A DNA stretch of 64,000 nt. Source: Candidatus Endomicrobium macrotermitis (GTDB lineage Bacteria > Elusimicrobiota > Endomicrobiia > Endomicrobiales > Endomicrobiaceae). Every line of letters starts with the position of its first letter. Position 1 is the stretch's first letter. The stretch is from contig JAISVT010000023.1 of the NCBI GenBank assembly GCA_031271405.1, positions 1 through 64,000 of the forward strand, read 5' to 3'. Positions 1 through 11,300 of this stretch are shown piece after piece. Position numbers and translations under genes: made by a program. The notes beneath the pieces are model-generated. The model worked only from the letters and a program-made list of their open reading frames with translations, did not search any database and had not been told where the DNA came from.

Positions 1-1200
1 GATAATGCGCTTCCGTTATTAAAGTTCAAAGTTCCGCCGTCTATATTTGAACGGCCTCCGAACATTGTTCCGCTAGAGACATTCGTTGTTCCCGTGCTTT
101 GATTATACGCTCCCGTAAATCCCGCATTGTTTCCGGTTAAGTTCAGCGTTCCGGAAGATGTCTTGTTTACAGTTCCCGTCCCGGTTACCTGTCCGTTTAC
201 TTCAAAAGACGTGCTGCTGTGGTTTATATTCATTACCGCCGGCGTCGATAGCGCTACAGTCCCCGATGACGCAAGTTTGCTCCCGTCATTGAAGTTCAGG
301 GTTCCGTCATTTATATTTGACCTGCCGCCGAAGAACGTTCCGCTCGAAATGTTTGTCGTTCCCGTGCTTTGATTATATGTTCCCGTAAATCCCGCATTGT
401 TTCCGGTTAAGTTCAGCGTTCCGGAAGATGTCTTGTTTACTGTTCCCGTTCCGCTTACCTGGCCGTTTACTTCAAAAGACGTGCTGCTGTGATTTATATT
501 CATTACAGCTGGCGTACTTAACGCTACGGTTCCCGATGACGCAAGTTTGCTGCCGTCATTGAAGTTCAGGGTTCCGTCATTTATATTTGACCTGCCGCCG
601 AAGAACGTTCCGCTCGAAACGTTTGTCGTTCCCGTACTTTGGTTGAACGTTCCCGTAAAACGCGAATTATCTCCCGTCAAGTTAAGCGTTCCGTCGGTTG
701 CTTTGTTTAATGTTCCGCTGCCGGCTACTTGGCCGTTAATGCTGAAAGTGCTTTGATTTATGTTCATTACCGCGGGCGTTGAAAGCGTTACCGTACTTCC
801 GTTTACAAGCGCGCTTCCGTTATTCATATTCAGCACGCCGCCGTTTATATTTGACTGACCGCCGAACATTGTTCCGCTTGAAACGTTTGTCGTTCCCGTG
901 CTTTGATTATATGCTCCCGTAAATCCTGCATTATTTCCCGTTAAGTTCAGCGTTCCGTCAGCCGTCTTATTCATTGTGCCGCTGCCGCTTACCTGGCCGT
1001 TGACATTAAGACTGTTGCCGGCGGTTTCATTAACATTCATAACCGCAGGCGAGCTGAGCCTTACGCTGCTCGAGGATGCCAATGAACTGCCGTTATTAAA
1101 ATTAAGCGTACCGCTTGATATGTTTGAGACGCCTCCGAAAAAACCCGAACCGATGTTTGTCGTTCCGGCTGTTTGGTTAAATGTACCGGTGAACCGTGAA
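1..1200 (-). repeat. In-frame tandem repeats of ~270 bp (90 aa; one unit 264 bp) inside the adhesin
   Basis: 'cccgtgctttgattat..' motif recurs at ~91, 361, 631, 895 and a degenerate copy at ~1165. Translated unit approx. NLTGNNAGFTGTYNQSTGTTNISSGTFFGGRSNINDGTLNFNDGSKLASSGTVALSTPAVMNINHSSTSFEVNGQVSGTGTVNKTSSGTL. Bases ~241-420 and ~511-690 are nearly identical. Confidence 0.9.
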
Positions 1201-3953
1201 GAATCGCCGTCAAGCTGCAATGTTCCGCCGTTTATTTTGTTGACCGTACCGGAAGAGCCGGCTATACCGTCGGCTATCCTTACGGTACCCGTAGAACCGC
1301 TGATATTGACCACTGCCGCCGTACTTGCAAGCGTAATGTTTGGTCCTGAGGCATTGGTTAAAGCTATGTTGGAAAGGTTAAGAGTCGTAGGGCCGGTCAA
1401 GTTGAACATCGTATTGCCGTTGCCGTCTATAATGTCGTTTCTGTCGGCGCGCCCGGCAACGGTAAAATAACCCGCTCCGGCAGGCGACAGGTTCGACGTA
1501 AGCGTAGTTGTCGTAGAAGGGTTTGTACCGTAAGCGTTATAGTCAAACGTGCGCGTTCCCGTGGAAGCATTTATTCTGTTTAAGGAGTTGCCGTCGTTAA
1601 ACCCGTCCGCGGTAAGCGTTATTGCCGAGCCGCTTACAGTCACTCTGTATGTATAAACCGGCGTTGTAAGAGTTCTATCCGGGTTTAATATTCCGCTAAA
1701 TGTCAGACCGTCTAAAAGGGTCGCGGTATAAGTTAAGTGCAAGCCGGTGTCCAGAGCTATGTTGTACAATATGACGTCGGCAAGGCCGATTGTGTTTGCG
1801 CCGGCTGTGGGGTTAACAACTCTCAGCATGTCTCCGTTTAAAACCAAATCGTTGCCGACCCTCTCAAAAATTAAGTCAAACGACGCATAAGAATTGTTGA
1901 CCGATGTCAAATTATTAAATGTTGTGGTTCTGCGCAGGCCGTCGCGCATGTCGATTATGGAGCGATCCAGCCCGTAATTGTTGTTGTATGTGAACTGGCT
2001 TGGCCTGACGTAAGAATCCCTGAAAATTATGCGGCCGAGATTGGCTTTTGAAAAATCAGAGTCGTTATTTAATATGTAATTGGCGCGGCCTATGTTGGTG
2101 CCGTCGAGCAAATTATAATTGGCGCCGAAAATAACGTTTGTGGCGTTTGCAAAAGTAACGTTTGACGGATCGCGAAAAGACGCCGTTACCGTATTTGTAG
2201 AACTTGCCAGATATGCAAGCGCCGCGGTGCCTGAAAATTGGCCTTTGGCTTTGCCGATAAGGTCGTCCGAACCGTTGTTAAGAACTATTTGCTCTTCACC
2301 GCCCTGAATTCTCATATTATCCCTGGACGTGCCGAACATGCTTGACGTATTGTTAAATTTTATAATGCCGCCGGTCTGCACATAGTTTCCGTTAAAACCC
2401 GAATTATCTCCGTTTCCGCCGAAAGCCAAGGTATTCTCGCCGTTTTTTGTAAGCGTTATATTGGTACGCCCGTATTGGGTGAATATGCCGCCCGTAAAGC
2501 CAACATACCCGCCGGTACCGGTAACGAGCATATTTCCGTTGTACAGGGTAATATCGCGGAACCCCCCGCCGCCGATAGGGCTTGCGGGGTTAAAAATTAT
2601 GGAACTTCCGGCGCCGTTAGTTGTAAAAACAAGCCCGTTGCCTCCGGGGTTGTCGCCGGTGCCGGGGTATTGGTCAAGGAAAATGCCGCCGGCGGAATTA
2701 TCCACCGCGTTGCTCCTGTTGGAATCAAACGTTACGTTGCCGCCGTTTGACGCCGTTATGTTTAAACCTCCGCCCACAATGCCGATAGCGCCGGCGCCGA
2801 CATAGTTTTGATAACCGCCGTCGGAATTTGCCCTGAATAATATGCTGCCTCCGTCCGCGATTATATTCGCGGTGTTTCTGCCGTAAGTTCCCCTGAAGTA
2901 TACCCCGCCGGTGCGCGCGGTCGGCGCGGTGTTATTTAAAATTTCTATCCGCGAGCCCGCACCTCTTGCGATCATCATAAAAAACGAGTCTTCGACATAA
3001 ATGGCGCCGGCGCCGTTTACGCCGGTATTTTGTGTTGCCGTATTGCCGATAAACCTTACAAGCCCGCCGTTAAACGCGCTGATGTTCAGCCCTGTGCCCG
3101 CGGCAGCGCGTATGGCGCCGCCGGAAAAACCCGTATTATTTTGAAATATTACCTGGCTTGCGGCGCCGTCGGCAAGAATGTTTACCGTAAAAGCCGGCGC
3201 CGATAATGAAGCCGAAGGCCCTTGCGTGTTTATGGCTCCTCCGCCGAGACTCCCTCTTGCGCGGTTATTGGCAAAAACCGTATTGTTGCCTGCCAAAAAA
3301 TTAATAGTGCCGCCTGTTATATGAATGGCGCCGCCCGCATTGCCGGCTATCAACCCTTCAAAAGAGTTGGTTCCCGAAATGTTTAAAACAGTACCGCCTG
3401 TCGTCATTGCAACTAACCCGCCCCAAACGGCGCTGTCGTTACCCTGAGTGTTTCGCACGGTAACGCCGTCGAGGTTTAATGCCGCGCCCGAAGCCGACAG
3501 ATAACCTACGCCGCCGCTGTCGTTTACGCGGGGATTGATAATAGTCATACTGCGAAGGGTTGCCGCAGCCGGATTGTTAAGCGCAAAAACGCCTCCGTTT
3601 CCGCCGAGGACATTGAAACCGTTGTCTATTATAAAGCCGTTGAGCGTCAACGGTCCGGCCTGCCCGGCAGACGTGCCGAAACGCAAACCGTTGACGGTAA
3701 AAGCGCTCGACAATGAGGTTATAACCGTGGGGTAGCCCAGACCGTATCGCATGTCGGAGTTCGGTTCATTGCTGAAACTTGAGGTTATGGTGATATTTTT
3801 GGGGGTTTGGCTGTCGCTTAAGGCGTTTAAAAGAGATTCTCTGCTTGAGACATTATAATCGGCAGCCCGTACAGGCGGCGCTGCATACATAATAGTTAAG
3901 ACTACGGCGAAAAAAACAAATGGCTTTGCTTTCTTGGTAAAAATGGTATTCAT
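1..3953 (-). CDS. Large repetitive secreted/surface adhesin (autotransporter-like, beta-helix style), C-terminus beyond window start
   Basis: ATG at 3953 (minus): MNTIFTKKAKPFVFFAVVLTIMYAAPPVRAADYNVSSRESLLNAL..., signal-peptide-like N-terminus. The frame stayed open wherever I spot-checked it and matches the frame of the ~90-aa repeats at 1-1200. Not in the ORF track because there is no stop inside the window. Confidence 0.85.
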   Translation of the reverse strand, partial: MNTIFTKKAKPFVFFAVVLTIMYAAPPVRAADYNVSSRESLLNALSDSQTPKNITITSSFSNEPNSDMRYGLGYPTVITSLSSAFTVNGLRFGTSAGQAGPLTLNGFIIDNGFNVLGGNGGVFALNNPAAATLRSMTIINPRVNDSGGVGYLSASGAALNLDGVTVRNTQGNDSAVWGGLVAMTTGGTVLNISGTNSFEGLIAGNAGGAIHITGGTINFLAGNNTVFANNRARGSLGGGAINTQGPSASLSAPAFTVNILADGAASQVIFQNNTGFSGGAIRAAAGTGLNISAFNGGLVRFIGNTATQNTGVNGAGAIYVEDSFFMMIARGAGSRIEILNNTAPTARTGGVYFRGTYGRNTANIIADGGSILFRANSDGGYQNYVGAGAIGIVGGGLNITASNGGNVTFDSNRSNAVDNSAGGIFLDQYPGTGDNPGGNGLVFTTNGAGSSIIFNPASPIGGGGFRDITLYNGNMLVTGTGGYVGFTGGIFTQYGRTNITLTKNGENTLAFGGNGDNSGFNGNYVQTGGIIKFNNTSSMFGTSRDNMRIQGGEEQIVLNNGSDDLIGKAKGQFSGTAALAYLASSTNTVTASFRDPSNVTFANATNVIFGANYNLLDGTNIGRANYILNNDSDFSKANLGRIIFRDSYVRPSQFTYNNNYGLDRSIIDMRDGLRRTTTFNNLTSVNNSYASFDLIFERVGNDLVLNGDMLRVVNPTAGANTIGLADVILYNIALDTGLHLTYTATLLDGLTFSGILNPDRTLTTPVYTYRVTVSGSAITLTADGFNDGNSLNRINASTGTRTFDYNAYGTNPSTTTTLTSNLSPAGAGYFTVAGRADRNDIIDGNGNTMFNLTGPTTLNLSNIALTNASGPNITLASTAAVVNISGSTGTVRIADGIAGSSGTVNKINGGTLQLDGDSSRFTGTFNQTAGTTNIGSGFFGGVSNISSGTLNFNNGSSLASSSSVRLSSPAVMNVNETAGNSLNVNGQVSGSGTMNKTADGTLNLTGNNAGFTGAYNQSTGTTNVSSGTMFGGQSNINGGVLNMNNGSALVNGSTVTLSTPAVMNINQSTFSINGQVAGSGTLNKATDGTLNLTGDNSRFTGTFNQSTGTTNVSSGTFFGGRSNINDGTLNFNDGSKLASSGTVALSTPAVMNINHSSTSFEVNGQVSGTGTVNKTSSGTLNLTGNNAGFTGTYNQSTGTTNISSGTFFGGRSNINDGTLNFNDGSKLASSGTVALSTPAVMNINHSSTSFEVNGQVTGTGTVNKTSSGTLNLTGNNAGFTGAYNQSTGTTNVSSGTMFGGRSNIDGGTLNFNNGSAL

Positions 3954-4213
3954 TTTGCCCCTTTTGCCGGCAATTATAAAATCTTACAAACTTTGTTGTA
4001 TGAATATACTTGATAAACAAAAGATTAATTAAACAAAAGAATACTTATTTTCAGTAAAGTAATGAGCAAAAAGAGACAATAGTTAACTATAGCATAAACC
4101 ATATAATTTATGCAATAGCTTTTTTGCATGCAAAACAGGGGTTAAAAAAGACAGAAAAATAAGTTTCCAGGGAATTTTGCTATAATGAGCGGATTGAGGG
4201 TTTCCATTAATTT

Positions 4214-4552
4214 ATGAAAAAATTACTCTTTGTACTTATAACGCCGGTCTTTATTTTAAATGCCTGCGTGCCGGTGAATATGCAGACAAGCGCCGTATAT
4301 CCGCCCACAGACCCCGAATTTATAGAAGTATTCGAAACTCCGTCTTTAAACGCGATGAAAACTCTAGGGACGTTTGCGCAGTCTCTGCCTCAGAAAAGAT
4401 ATTCCAAAATCGCCGATATTCCTTTACGGGGAACTGTCAGTATCGATACGGTAAAGAAAAAGGCGGCAAAACTCGGAGCGGACGCCGTAATAATAATAAA
4501 CGACAGTCTGACCGGACTTAAAGCCGCAGCGATAAAATATTATGCCGAATGA
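4214..4552 (+). CDS. Small putative lipoprotein
   Basis: MKKLLFVLITPVFILNACVPVNM: signal peptide with LNAC lipobox; 112 aa. Confidence 0.7.
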   Translation: MKKLLFVLITPVFILNACVPVNMQTSAVYPPTDPEFIEVFETPSLNAMKTLGTFAQSLPQKRYSKIADIPLRGTVSIDTVKKKAAKLGADAVIIINDSLTGLKAAAIKYYAE

Positions 4553-4630
4553 ATCTCTGCATAACAATCCGCGCGGTATCAGTTGCCTGCGCGAAGCCGC
4601 AGAATCTATCAATACAGGAGAGTATTTACA

Positions 4631-5311
4631 ATGAAACTCGTTTACGAAGGCAAGACCAAAACCGTTTTTTCGCCGGGCAACGGCAATTATCTTTTAAAGT
4701 TTAAAGACGACGTTACCGGTACGGACGGCGTTTTTGACCCCGGTGCAAACACGGTAGGACTTTCGATCGAAGGAATGGGCAAAGGGGGGCTCAGGCTCAC
4801 TACGCACTTTTTCGAACTGCTTAAGGCAAACGGCATAAAAACGCATTATATAAAATCCGATATCGAAAACAATACGATGGAAGTTTTGCCCGCTACGGCT
4901 TTCGGAAACGGGATAGAAATAATATGCCGTTTTAAAGCCGTGGGAAGTTTTATCCGCCGCTACGGCCAATACGCCAAAGAAGGCCAGGACTTGGACGCGT
5001 TTGTGGAAGTAACGCTAAAAGACGACAAACGCGAAGATCCGCCCATTACGAAAGACGCGCTTGCCGTATTGAATATTCTAAATAACGACGAATACGAATC
5101 TTTAAAAACACAGACCCGGGAAATCTGTAAAATGGTAAAGGACGATCTTGCAAAATACGGATGCGAACTTTACGATATAAAGCTGGAATTCGGAAGAAAT
5201 AACGGGCAGGTCATATTGATAGACGAAATCTCCGGCGGAAATATGCGCGTTTACAAAAACGGAAAAATCGTAGAACCCCTTGAACTCGTTAAAATCGTTT
5301 TAGGCAAATAA
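4631..5311 (+). CDS. purC: Phosphoribosylaminoimidazole-succinocarboxamide synthase
   Basis: MKLVYEGKTKTVF...DDVTGTDGVFDPGANTVGLSIEGMGKGGLRLTTHFFELLK is a SAICAR synthetase signature. Start moved to 4631, with aggag upstream. Confidence 0.93.
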   Translation: MKLVYEGKTKTVFSPGNGNYLLKFKDDVTGTDGVFDPGANTVGLSIEGMGKGGLRLTTHFFELLKANGIKTHYIKSDIENNTMEVLPATAFGNGIEIICRFKAVGSFIRRYGQYAKEGQDLDAFVEVTLKDDKREDPPITKDALAVLNILNNDEYESLKTQTREICKMVKDDLAKYGCELYDIKLEFGRNNGQVILIDEISGGNMRVYKNGKIVEPLELVKIVLGK

Positions 5312-5356
5312 TTCCGGTTTCAAATAAGGGATTATTATGCAAAAGAGGAATTCAAA

Positions 5357-7441
5357 ATGAGCGGCAAAAATACGGCTGATGAAAAAATAGCTAAACCGGA
5401 GAAAACGGAAAAAGATTTGAGGCGCGAAATTCTTCATTTGCAGCGCCTTCTGGAGCAGGAAAAGCTTAAAAACGGCCGGTTCACGGCACAGGCCACGGTA
5501 CGGCACGAACGCGAAAAATATTTGCAGTTTATGCTTGCCAAAAGCACGGATATAATTCTTTTTCTGGACAAACAAAAACGCATCGTTTTCAGCACCGATA
5601 ACTTTTTGACCCTTGGCGGCTTTACCAAAATGACTGAAATAGGCGGGCATCTGCTTGAAGAACTGTTCAAAGACGCCGAATGGACAGCCGGATTTTCTTC
5701 GGCCATAGACGAAACTGCCGCGTCCAAACAAAGCCGCACGAGTTCTTTCGCGATAGATTTCGCGGGCAAAGGGAACCGCGCCAAGTACAGCGTTTCTTTT
5801 AACCCGATGATTACCGAAGACGGAAGCGCCGAAGGGACGATTATCTCATTAGACGATATAACGGATCTGGAACTGGCAAGAGAGCAGGCCGAGACGGCTT
5901 CGCGCGCTAAGTCCGATTTTTTGGCCTCGATGAGCCACGAAATACGCACGCCGATGAACGCTATCATAGGAATGACCGCAATCGGCGAGTCCGAAACTGA
6001 CATTGAAAAAAAAGATTACGCTTTTGAAAAAATCAAAGACGCTTCGACGTACCTGCTCGGAATCATAAACGATATTCTGGATTTGTCAAAGATAGAAGCA
6101 AATAAATTCGAGCTCCATAACGACGACTTCGATTTTGAAAAAATGCTGCAAAATACGGTAAATATCATCAATTTCCGCGTGGACGAAAAAAAACAGACTC
6201 TTCGCGTTTATATAGATATGAATATTCCCCGGCTGCTTTTCGGCGACGATCAGAGATTAAAACAGGTCGTGACGAATCTTCTTTCGAACGCCGTAAAGTT
6301 TACTCCGGAAAACGGAGAAATAAAATTAACCGCTCGGTATCTCGGGGAAGAAAACGGGCTCAACGGCATACGCATCGAAGTATCGGACAACGGCATAGGC
6401 ATCAGCAAAGAACAGCAGGAACGGCTCTTTAAGTCTTTCGGGCAGGCGGAACGCGAAACGTCGCGCAAGTTCGGCGGCACGGGGCTGGGGCTTGCTATTT
6501 CCAAACGCATAGTCGAAATGATGAACGGCAAGATCTGGGTCGAATCGGAACTCGGCAAAGGCGCGTCTTTTATTTTTAACGTATGCCTCAAACCAAGCCT
6601 TAAAGAGGAAAGGCCGCTTGCGGATCTCGGAATAAACTGGCACAGCGTAAGAGTACTGGCCGTCGATGACGAAGCGGAAGTAAGGGATTATCTTGCGGTT
6701 CTGATGAAAAAAATCGGGCTGAATTTCGACATAGCCGAAAGCGGAAAAGCGGCTCTCGGCATGATCAAGAAAAACGGCGCGTACGACATTTATTTTATAG
6801 ACTGGAAAATGCCGGAAATGGACGGCATAGAACTTGCAAAAAACATAAAAGCCGATTACGATTCCCCGTCAGTCATAGTTATGGTGTCTTCCGTGGAGTG
6901 GAGCATTATAGAAAAAAACGCAAGAGCGGTCGGAGTGAACAAATACCTGCAAAAACCGATTTTTCCTTCGATGATTGTAGATCTTATAAACCGGTGCCTG
7001 TTCCGCAGGGAAGACATTGAGCGGCAGTCCGACAAAGTTTCGGATTACAAAGACGGTTTTTCCGGACGGCACATACTGCTTGCCGAGGATGTGGCCGTCA
7101 ACAGCGAAATAGTATGCACTTTGCTCAAACCCACGGGAGTTCAAATGGACATTGCAGTCAACGGAAAAGAGGCGCTGGATAAGTTCATCAGCGAACCGGA
7201 CAAATACGATATGATATTTATGGACATTCAAATGCCCGTGATGGACGGATATGAAGCGGCGGTACGCATCCGCGCCCTTGAAAGCCGGAAAGCAAAAACC
7301 GTGCCTATCATAGCAATGACGGCCAACGTGTTTAAAGAAGACATCGAGAAAAGTTTAAAGTCGGGAATGAACGGACATGTCGGAAAACCCATAAATATCG
7401 CCGAAGTGCTTTCAATAATGAACAGGTTTTTGAAAAAATAA
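5357..7441 (+). CDS. Hybrid sensor histidine kinase (PAS-HisKA-HATPase-REC-REC)
   Basis: [15 protein letters not shown]-box; [33 protein letters not shown]; two receiver domains ([19 protein letters not shown]). Confidence 0.92.
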   Translation: MSGKNTADEKIAKPEKTEKDLRREILHLQRLLEQEKLKNGRFTAQATVRHEREKYLQFMLAKSTDIILFLDKQKRIVFSTDNFLTLGGFTKMTEIGGHLLEELFKDAEWTAGFSSAIDETAASKQSRTSSFAIDFAGKGNRAKYSVSFNPMITEDGSAEGTIISLDDITDLELAREQAETASRAKSDFLASMSHEIRTPMNAIIGMTAIGESETDIEKKDYAFEKIKDASTYLLGIINDILDLSKIEANKFELHNDDFDFEKMLQNTVNIINFRVDEKKQTLRVYIDMNIPRLLFGDDQRLKQVVTNLLSNAVKFTPENGEIKLTARYLGEENGLNGIRIEVSDNGIGISKEQQERLFKSFGQAERETSRKFGGTGLGLAISKRIVEMMNGKIWVESELGKGASFIFNVCLKPSLKEERPLADLGINWHSVRVLAVDDEAEVRDYLAVLMKKIGLNFDIAESGKAALGMIKKNGAYDIYFIDWKMPEMDGIELAKNIKADYDSPSVIVMVSSVEWSIIEKNARAVGVNKYLQKPIFPSMIVDLINRCLFRREDIERQSDKVSDYKDGFSGRHILLAEDVAVNSEIVCTLLKPTGVQMDIAVNGKEALDKFISEPDKYDMIFMDIQMPVMDGYEAAVRIRALESRKAKTVPIIAMTANVFKEDIEKSLKSGMNGHVGKPINIAEVLSIMNRFLKK

Positions 7442-7460
7442 AACGGGAACTTTCCCGTTT
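7441..7460. terminator. Short inverted repeat between convergent genes, possible bidirectional terminator
   Basis: aaacgggaa ct ttcccgttt; only weak T-tracts. Confidence 0.4.
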
Positions 7461-8238
7461 ACGCCGTAAGTTCGGCTATCATCTGCATGGTCTTATCGGA
7501 AACTTCTTTTATTCTTGCGGTAAAATCCGACAGACCGGCGTTTAATTTGGCCTGCCCTTCCACTTCTTTGCTCAATTCACAAAGCGCTTTCAGCCCGAGA
7601 TTTGCCGAAATCCCCTTTATCGTATGGGCCATAATGGAAGACGCCTTTTGATCCGCGGCGTTTATGCTGTTGATAAGGTCTTCCGCGAATTTTTTTCCGT
7701 CAAAACTTTTTAGAAGATGAAAATAAAGTTTTTCGTCGTTCATAAGCCTTGACACGCCGTCCTTGACGTCGATATAAGGCATGTACTTTAAGTATTTGTT
7801 TTCTTTGGTTTCCGCGCCTGCCCCCATTTTTGCCTCCGGTATATATTTTTTAAGAGTTTCAAACATGGTGTTTATTTCGATCGGTTTTCCTATATGGTCG
7901 TTCATTCCGGAATCAAAAGATTTGCGTATATCTTCGGGAGAAGTGTTTACGGTCAAAGCTACTATGGGCACGGTTTTGGCTTTCGGCACGTTTAAAGAGC
8001 GGATTTTTCTGGTAGCTTCCAAGCCGTCCATTTTAGGCATAAGCACGTCCATTAAAATCAAATCGTATCTTTCGGAGTCGGCCTCAAACGCGGCAAGCAC
8101 TTCGGTTCCGTCCGAAGTAAAATACAATTTCGCTTTCGTAGTCTGCAGAAAAACCCTTATTATTTCCTTGTTGATTTCCGTATCTTCCGCGATGAGTATG
8201 CTTCTGCCTTCAAAATTCGGCTTGATAGTTTCCACCAT
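7459..8238 (-). CDS. Response regulator with C-terminal Hpt domain
   Basis: REC motif MDVLMPKMDGLEATRKIRS; C-terminal AHTIKGISANLGLKALCELSKEVE Hpt motif. Confidence 0.85.
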   Translation of the reverse strand: MVETIKPNFEGRSILIAEDTEINKEIIRVFLQTTKAKLYFTSDGTEVLAAFEADSERYDLILMDVLMPKMDGLEATRKIRSLNVPKAKTVPIVALTVNTSPEDIRKSFDSGMNDHIGKPIEINTMFETLKKYIPEAKMGAGAETKENKYLKYMPYIDVKDGVSRLMNDEKLYFHLLKSFDGKKFAEDLINSINAADQKASSIMAHTIKGISANLGLKALCELSKEVEGQAKLNAGLSDFTARIKEVSDKTMQMIAELTA

Positions 8239-8338
8239 AGATTTCCCCGTTAATATATATTTTCGTATATTCTTTCATTTTTTGATAATTTTTTCAATCT
8301 TTGCGTTAATTTGCGCCGACAGAGAAATACAAACGCAG

Positions 8339-11300
8339 TTAAACGCGCACATATTTGAGGAGCGCTTTTAAAAGCCTCTTGAGTTCAACGGGTTTTGCTA
8401 TATGGTCGTTCATGCCGTGCATTTTGGCCTCGTTCATATCGTCTTTAAACGCATTCGCGGTAAGCGCCACTATCGGTACGGTCTTTGCGTCGGGGCGCCC
8501 GAGAGAACGTATCTTGTCCGCCGATTCCAAACCGCCCATTACCGGCATTTGTATATCCATAAAAATAATGTCGTAATATCCCTCGGAAGAAGCCTTAAAC
8601 TTTTCAAGCGCGTCGACGCCGTTTTCCGCTTCCGTTATTTCGATGCCGGTAGAATCAAGCATGGATTTTACTATTACGCGGTTTATTTCCACGTCGTCGA
8701 CCAAAAGCGCTTTTTTGCCTTTGAACTTGCCGGTAACGTCCGAAATTCTCTCGCCGGAATCATGCGCGGCTTCCTTAAACCATATTTCAAAAGAAAACTC
8801 GCTGCCTTTTCCGGGTTCGCTCGCCACTTTTATATCGCTGCCGAAAAGCTGCACTATACGCCTGCTTATCGAAAGCCCGAGCCCGGTGCCGCCTATGCCT
8901 TTGCCAAGTCCCTGTTCAAACGGATTAAAAATCCTACCCATCACTTCCTCGGATATTCCTACGCCGTTGTCTCTGACCGAGAAACCTATAAGCGTTTTGC
9001 CGGCTTTTTTCTCTACGTTTTTAATTACAAAATCTATTTTGCCGAGTTCGGGCGTGAATTTAACGGCATTCCCCAAAAGATTGATAAGCACCTGCCTTAA
9101 ACGCAGCGAATCGGACAGGAAAACGCGGGGAGAAAATTCATCCGAGTGCACGGAAAACTTTATGTTCTTTTCTTCGCAGCGGGGCCTTATTATGTCGGAA
9201 ACCGTGTCCACAAGTTCCGGCATATCGACGTTTTCCTCGGAAAGTTCAATTTTCCCGGCTTCGATTTTGGAAATATCCAAGATGTCGTTAAGCAGTCCCA
9301 AAAGATGGCGGGAAGAAGATTCTATCCGGTTTATGTGTCCTTTGACTTCGTTTACTTCCGAATCGATGCCCTGAGTCTCAACCGCGTCGATATCTTCTAT
9401 CCTTTTCTGAACTATGGAAGTAAGGCCTATAATCGCATTCATGGGAGTTCTTATCTCGTGGCTCATACGCGCAAGAAACTCGCTTTTATGCTCGTTTGCC
9501 TTGTTCGCGTCGCTTACCGCTTTTTCAAGATTGCGCTGGGTTTCCCTCAATTCGTACTCTATCGCGACGCGCTCGGAAACGTTGCGCGCAAAACCCAAAA
9601 GCCCTACCAAAGCGCCAGAAGCGTCGCGGATAAGAGTGCGCACGCTGTCAAGTATTTCTTCGTGATTGTCCGAAAAAGAAATTCTTTCTTCCGAATATAA
9701 GGGCTTTTTGGACTCGCGCGCCAAAGTGTCGTTTTTATCAAACATTTCCGATATGTCCGCCGGAAGCATCTCTTTTGCCGTTTTGCCTGTAAATTCCGAA
9801 GGGGAACGTCCCGCAATAGCAGCAAAACGCGGATTTACCGCCAAATATTTGCCGTCCGTATCGCAATACCATATAAGGTCCGGCGAAGATGAGAAAATCG
9901 TGGCAAGCAGGGCTTTTTGTTCTTCAATGGTATTTCTTTCCAACACCATATTGGTTACGTCGTCGGTTTCAATAATATATCCGTTTTCACCGCCGCCCGG
10001 ATTTTTGAAAAGGCCCGCTCTTCCCCTCACGTACCGGCCGCTCTCTTTAATGTGCAGGATTTCGGCTTCCCTGCCTTCGTTGAGCGCGGTTATGGGGTCG
10101 TATTTTGAGCCCCGGACATAAATGCTGAAATCGTAGTAAGAATGCCCTACGACATCTTCCAGCTTCCTGCCGATAATGTCAAGAGCGTAGCCGTTCATAT
10201 AAATAACTTTAAAATTTTCGTCCGTAATGCTCAGCGGGTTTTTGGCGCTGTTTACAATACCGTCGGCCATTTCGTCGAAAGAATCCATAAGCATTCCGAA
10301 CTCGTCTTTGCCGGAAGTGTTAAACCGGAACTGCCTTTCGCCTCTTCTGAAACGCGACATACCGCGGATAAGAATTGTGATATTGTCGGTGATCCCCCAC
10401 GCCAGCCAAATGGCTATAAATATCACTATGATTATCAAAGCCACCGTGGCGGAGGTAAGATGCAGAAACGTATCGTTTATGTTCAGGTTAACCGTTTTTG
10501 TAAGTTTAATTTCGGTTTCTTTGACGGGGCGCGTAAAATCGTCCAGACCCGCGCCTATCGTCACAAGAGCGAAACCGCGCTTGGAGTATCCGTTTTTTTC
10601 GGACGGCGCGTACTGTCCGGTATAGTAAGGGATAGCGGCTGCGGTGGTAAGTTTGTAAAGTCCGCTCCACAGAATGTAAAAGGAGCCGGAACCGCCTTTT
10701 TCGGTAAGATCCATCCAGCCCGTGCATTGCGGCGCATTATTCAAATAACGGCCGTCAAGCCCGACAAACCCCGCTTTTGTAAGAGCGGGCGCCGGAATTT
10801 TTTTGCGGGACTGTCCGTCGAATACGGCAATGTCTTTGACAAAGTCCGTCCATTTTTTTACGCCTGACGCCTGCCACGAATCATAAATCGAACTTTCAAG
10901 CCAGGGTATTTGCGGATCGCCTGTAGAAGGGTCGTAACCCACTATGGAATGATGCCTGGGGTGAGCGATGCTTCTGCATTTATAATCCCAGATAAAAGCG
11001 TAATTGCCCTCGTAAGCGCTCGGCAGTTCCACATAGCGCTCGTTCATGGGAGTAATATGGTCTACAAATTCCATAATATGGTCGTGATTAAGGGCAAACG
11101 TCGCATATCCTATTTTTTTACCGTCGGGCCCGGCAACGGGCGTAGCCCATCTTACTATGCCTTCAAAACGCTGCCCGTTGGGATTTTCTTTTCCCGAATA
11201 CGCCTGTTTCTCTGGTTCGTACGGGATGCCGTATCCGCGTTCTTTCTCGGCCGCTTCAAGCACGGACGGAACATACATTCCTATATAGTTTGTGCCTACG

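Noticed and set aside
127-3735. Plus-strand ORFs such as 976..1470 and 2461..2805, Pro/Val-rich
   Set aside because: Antisense shadows of the adhesin repeats; their repetitiveness is explained by the minus-strand coding repeats.
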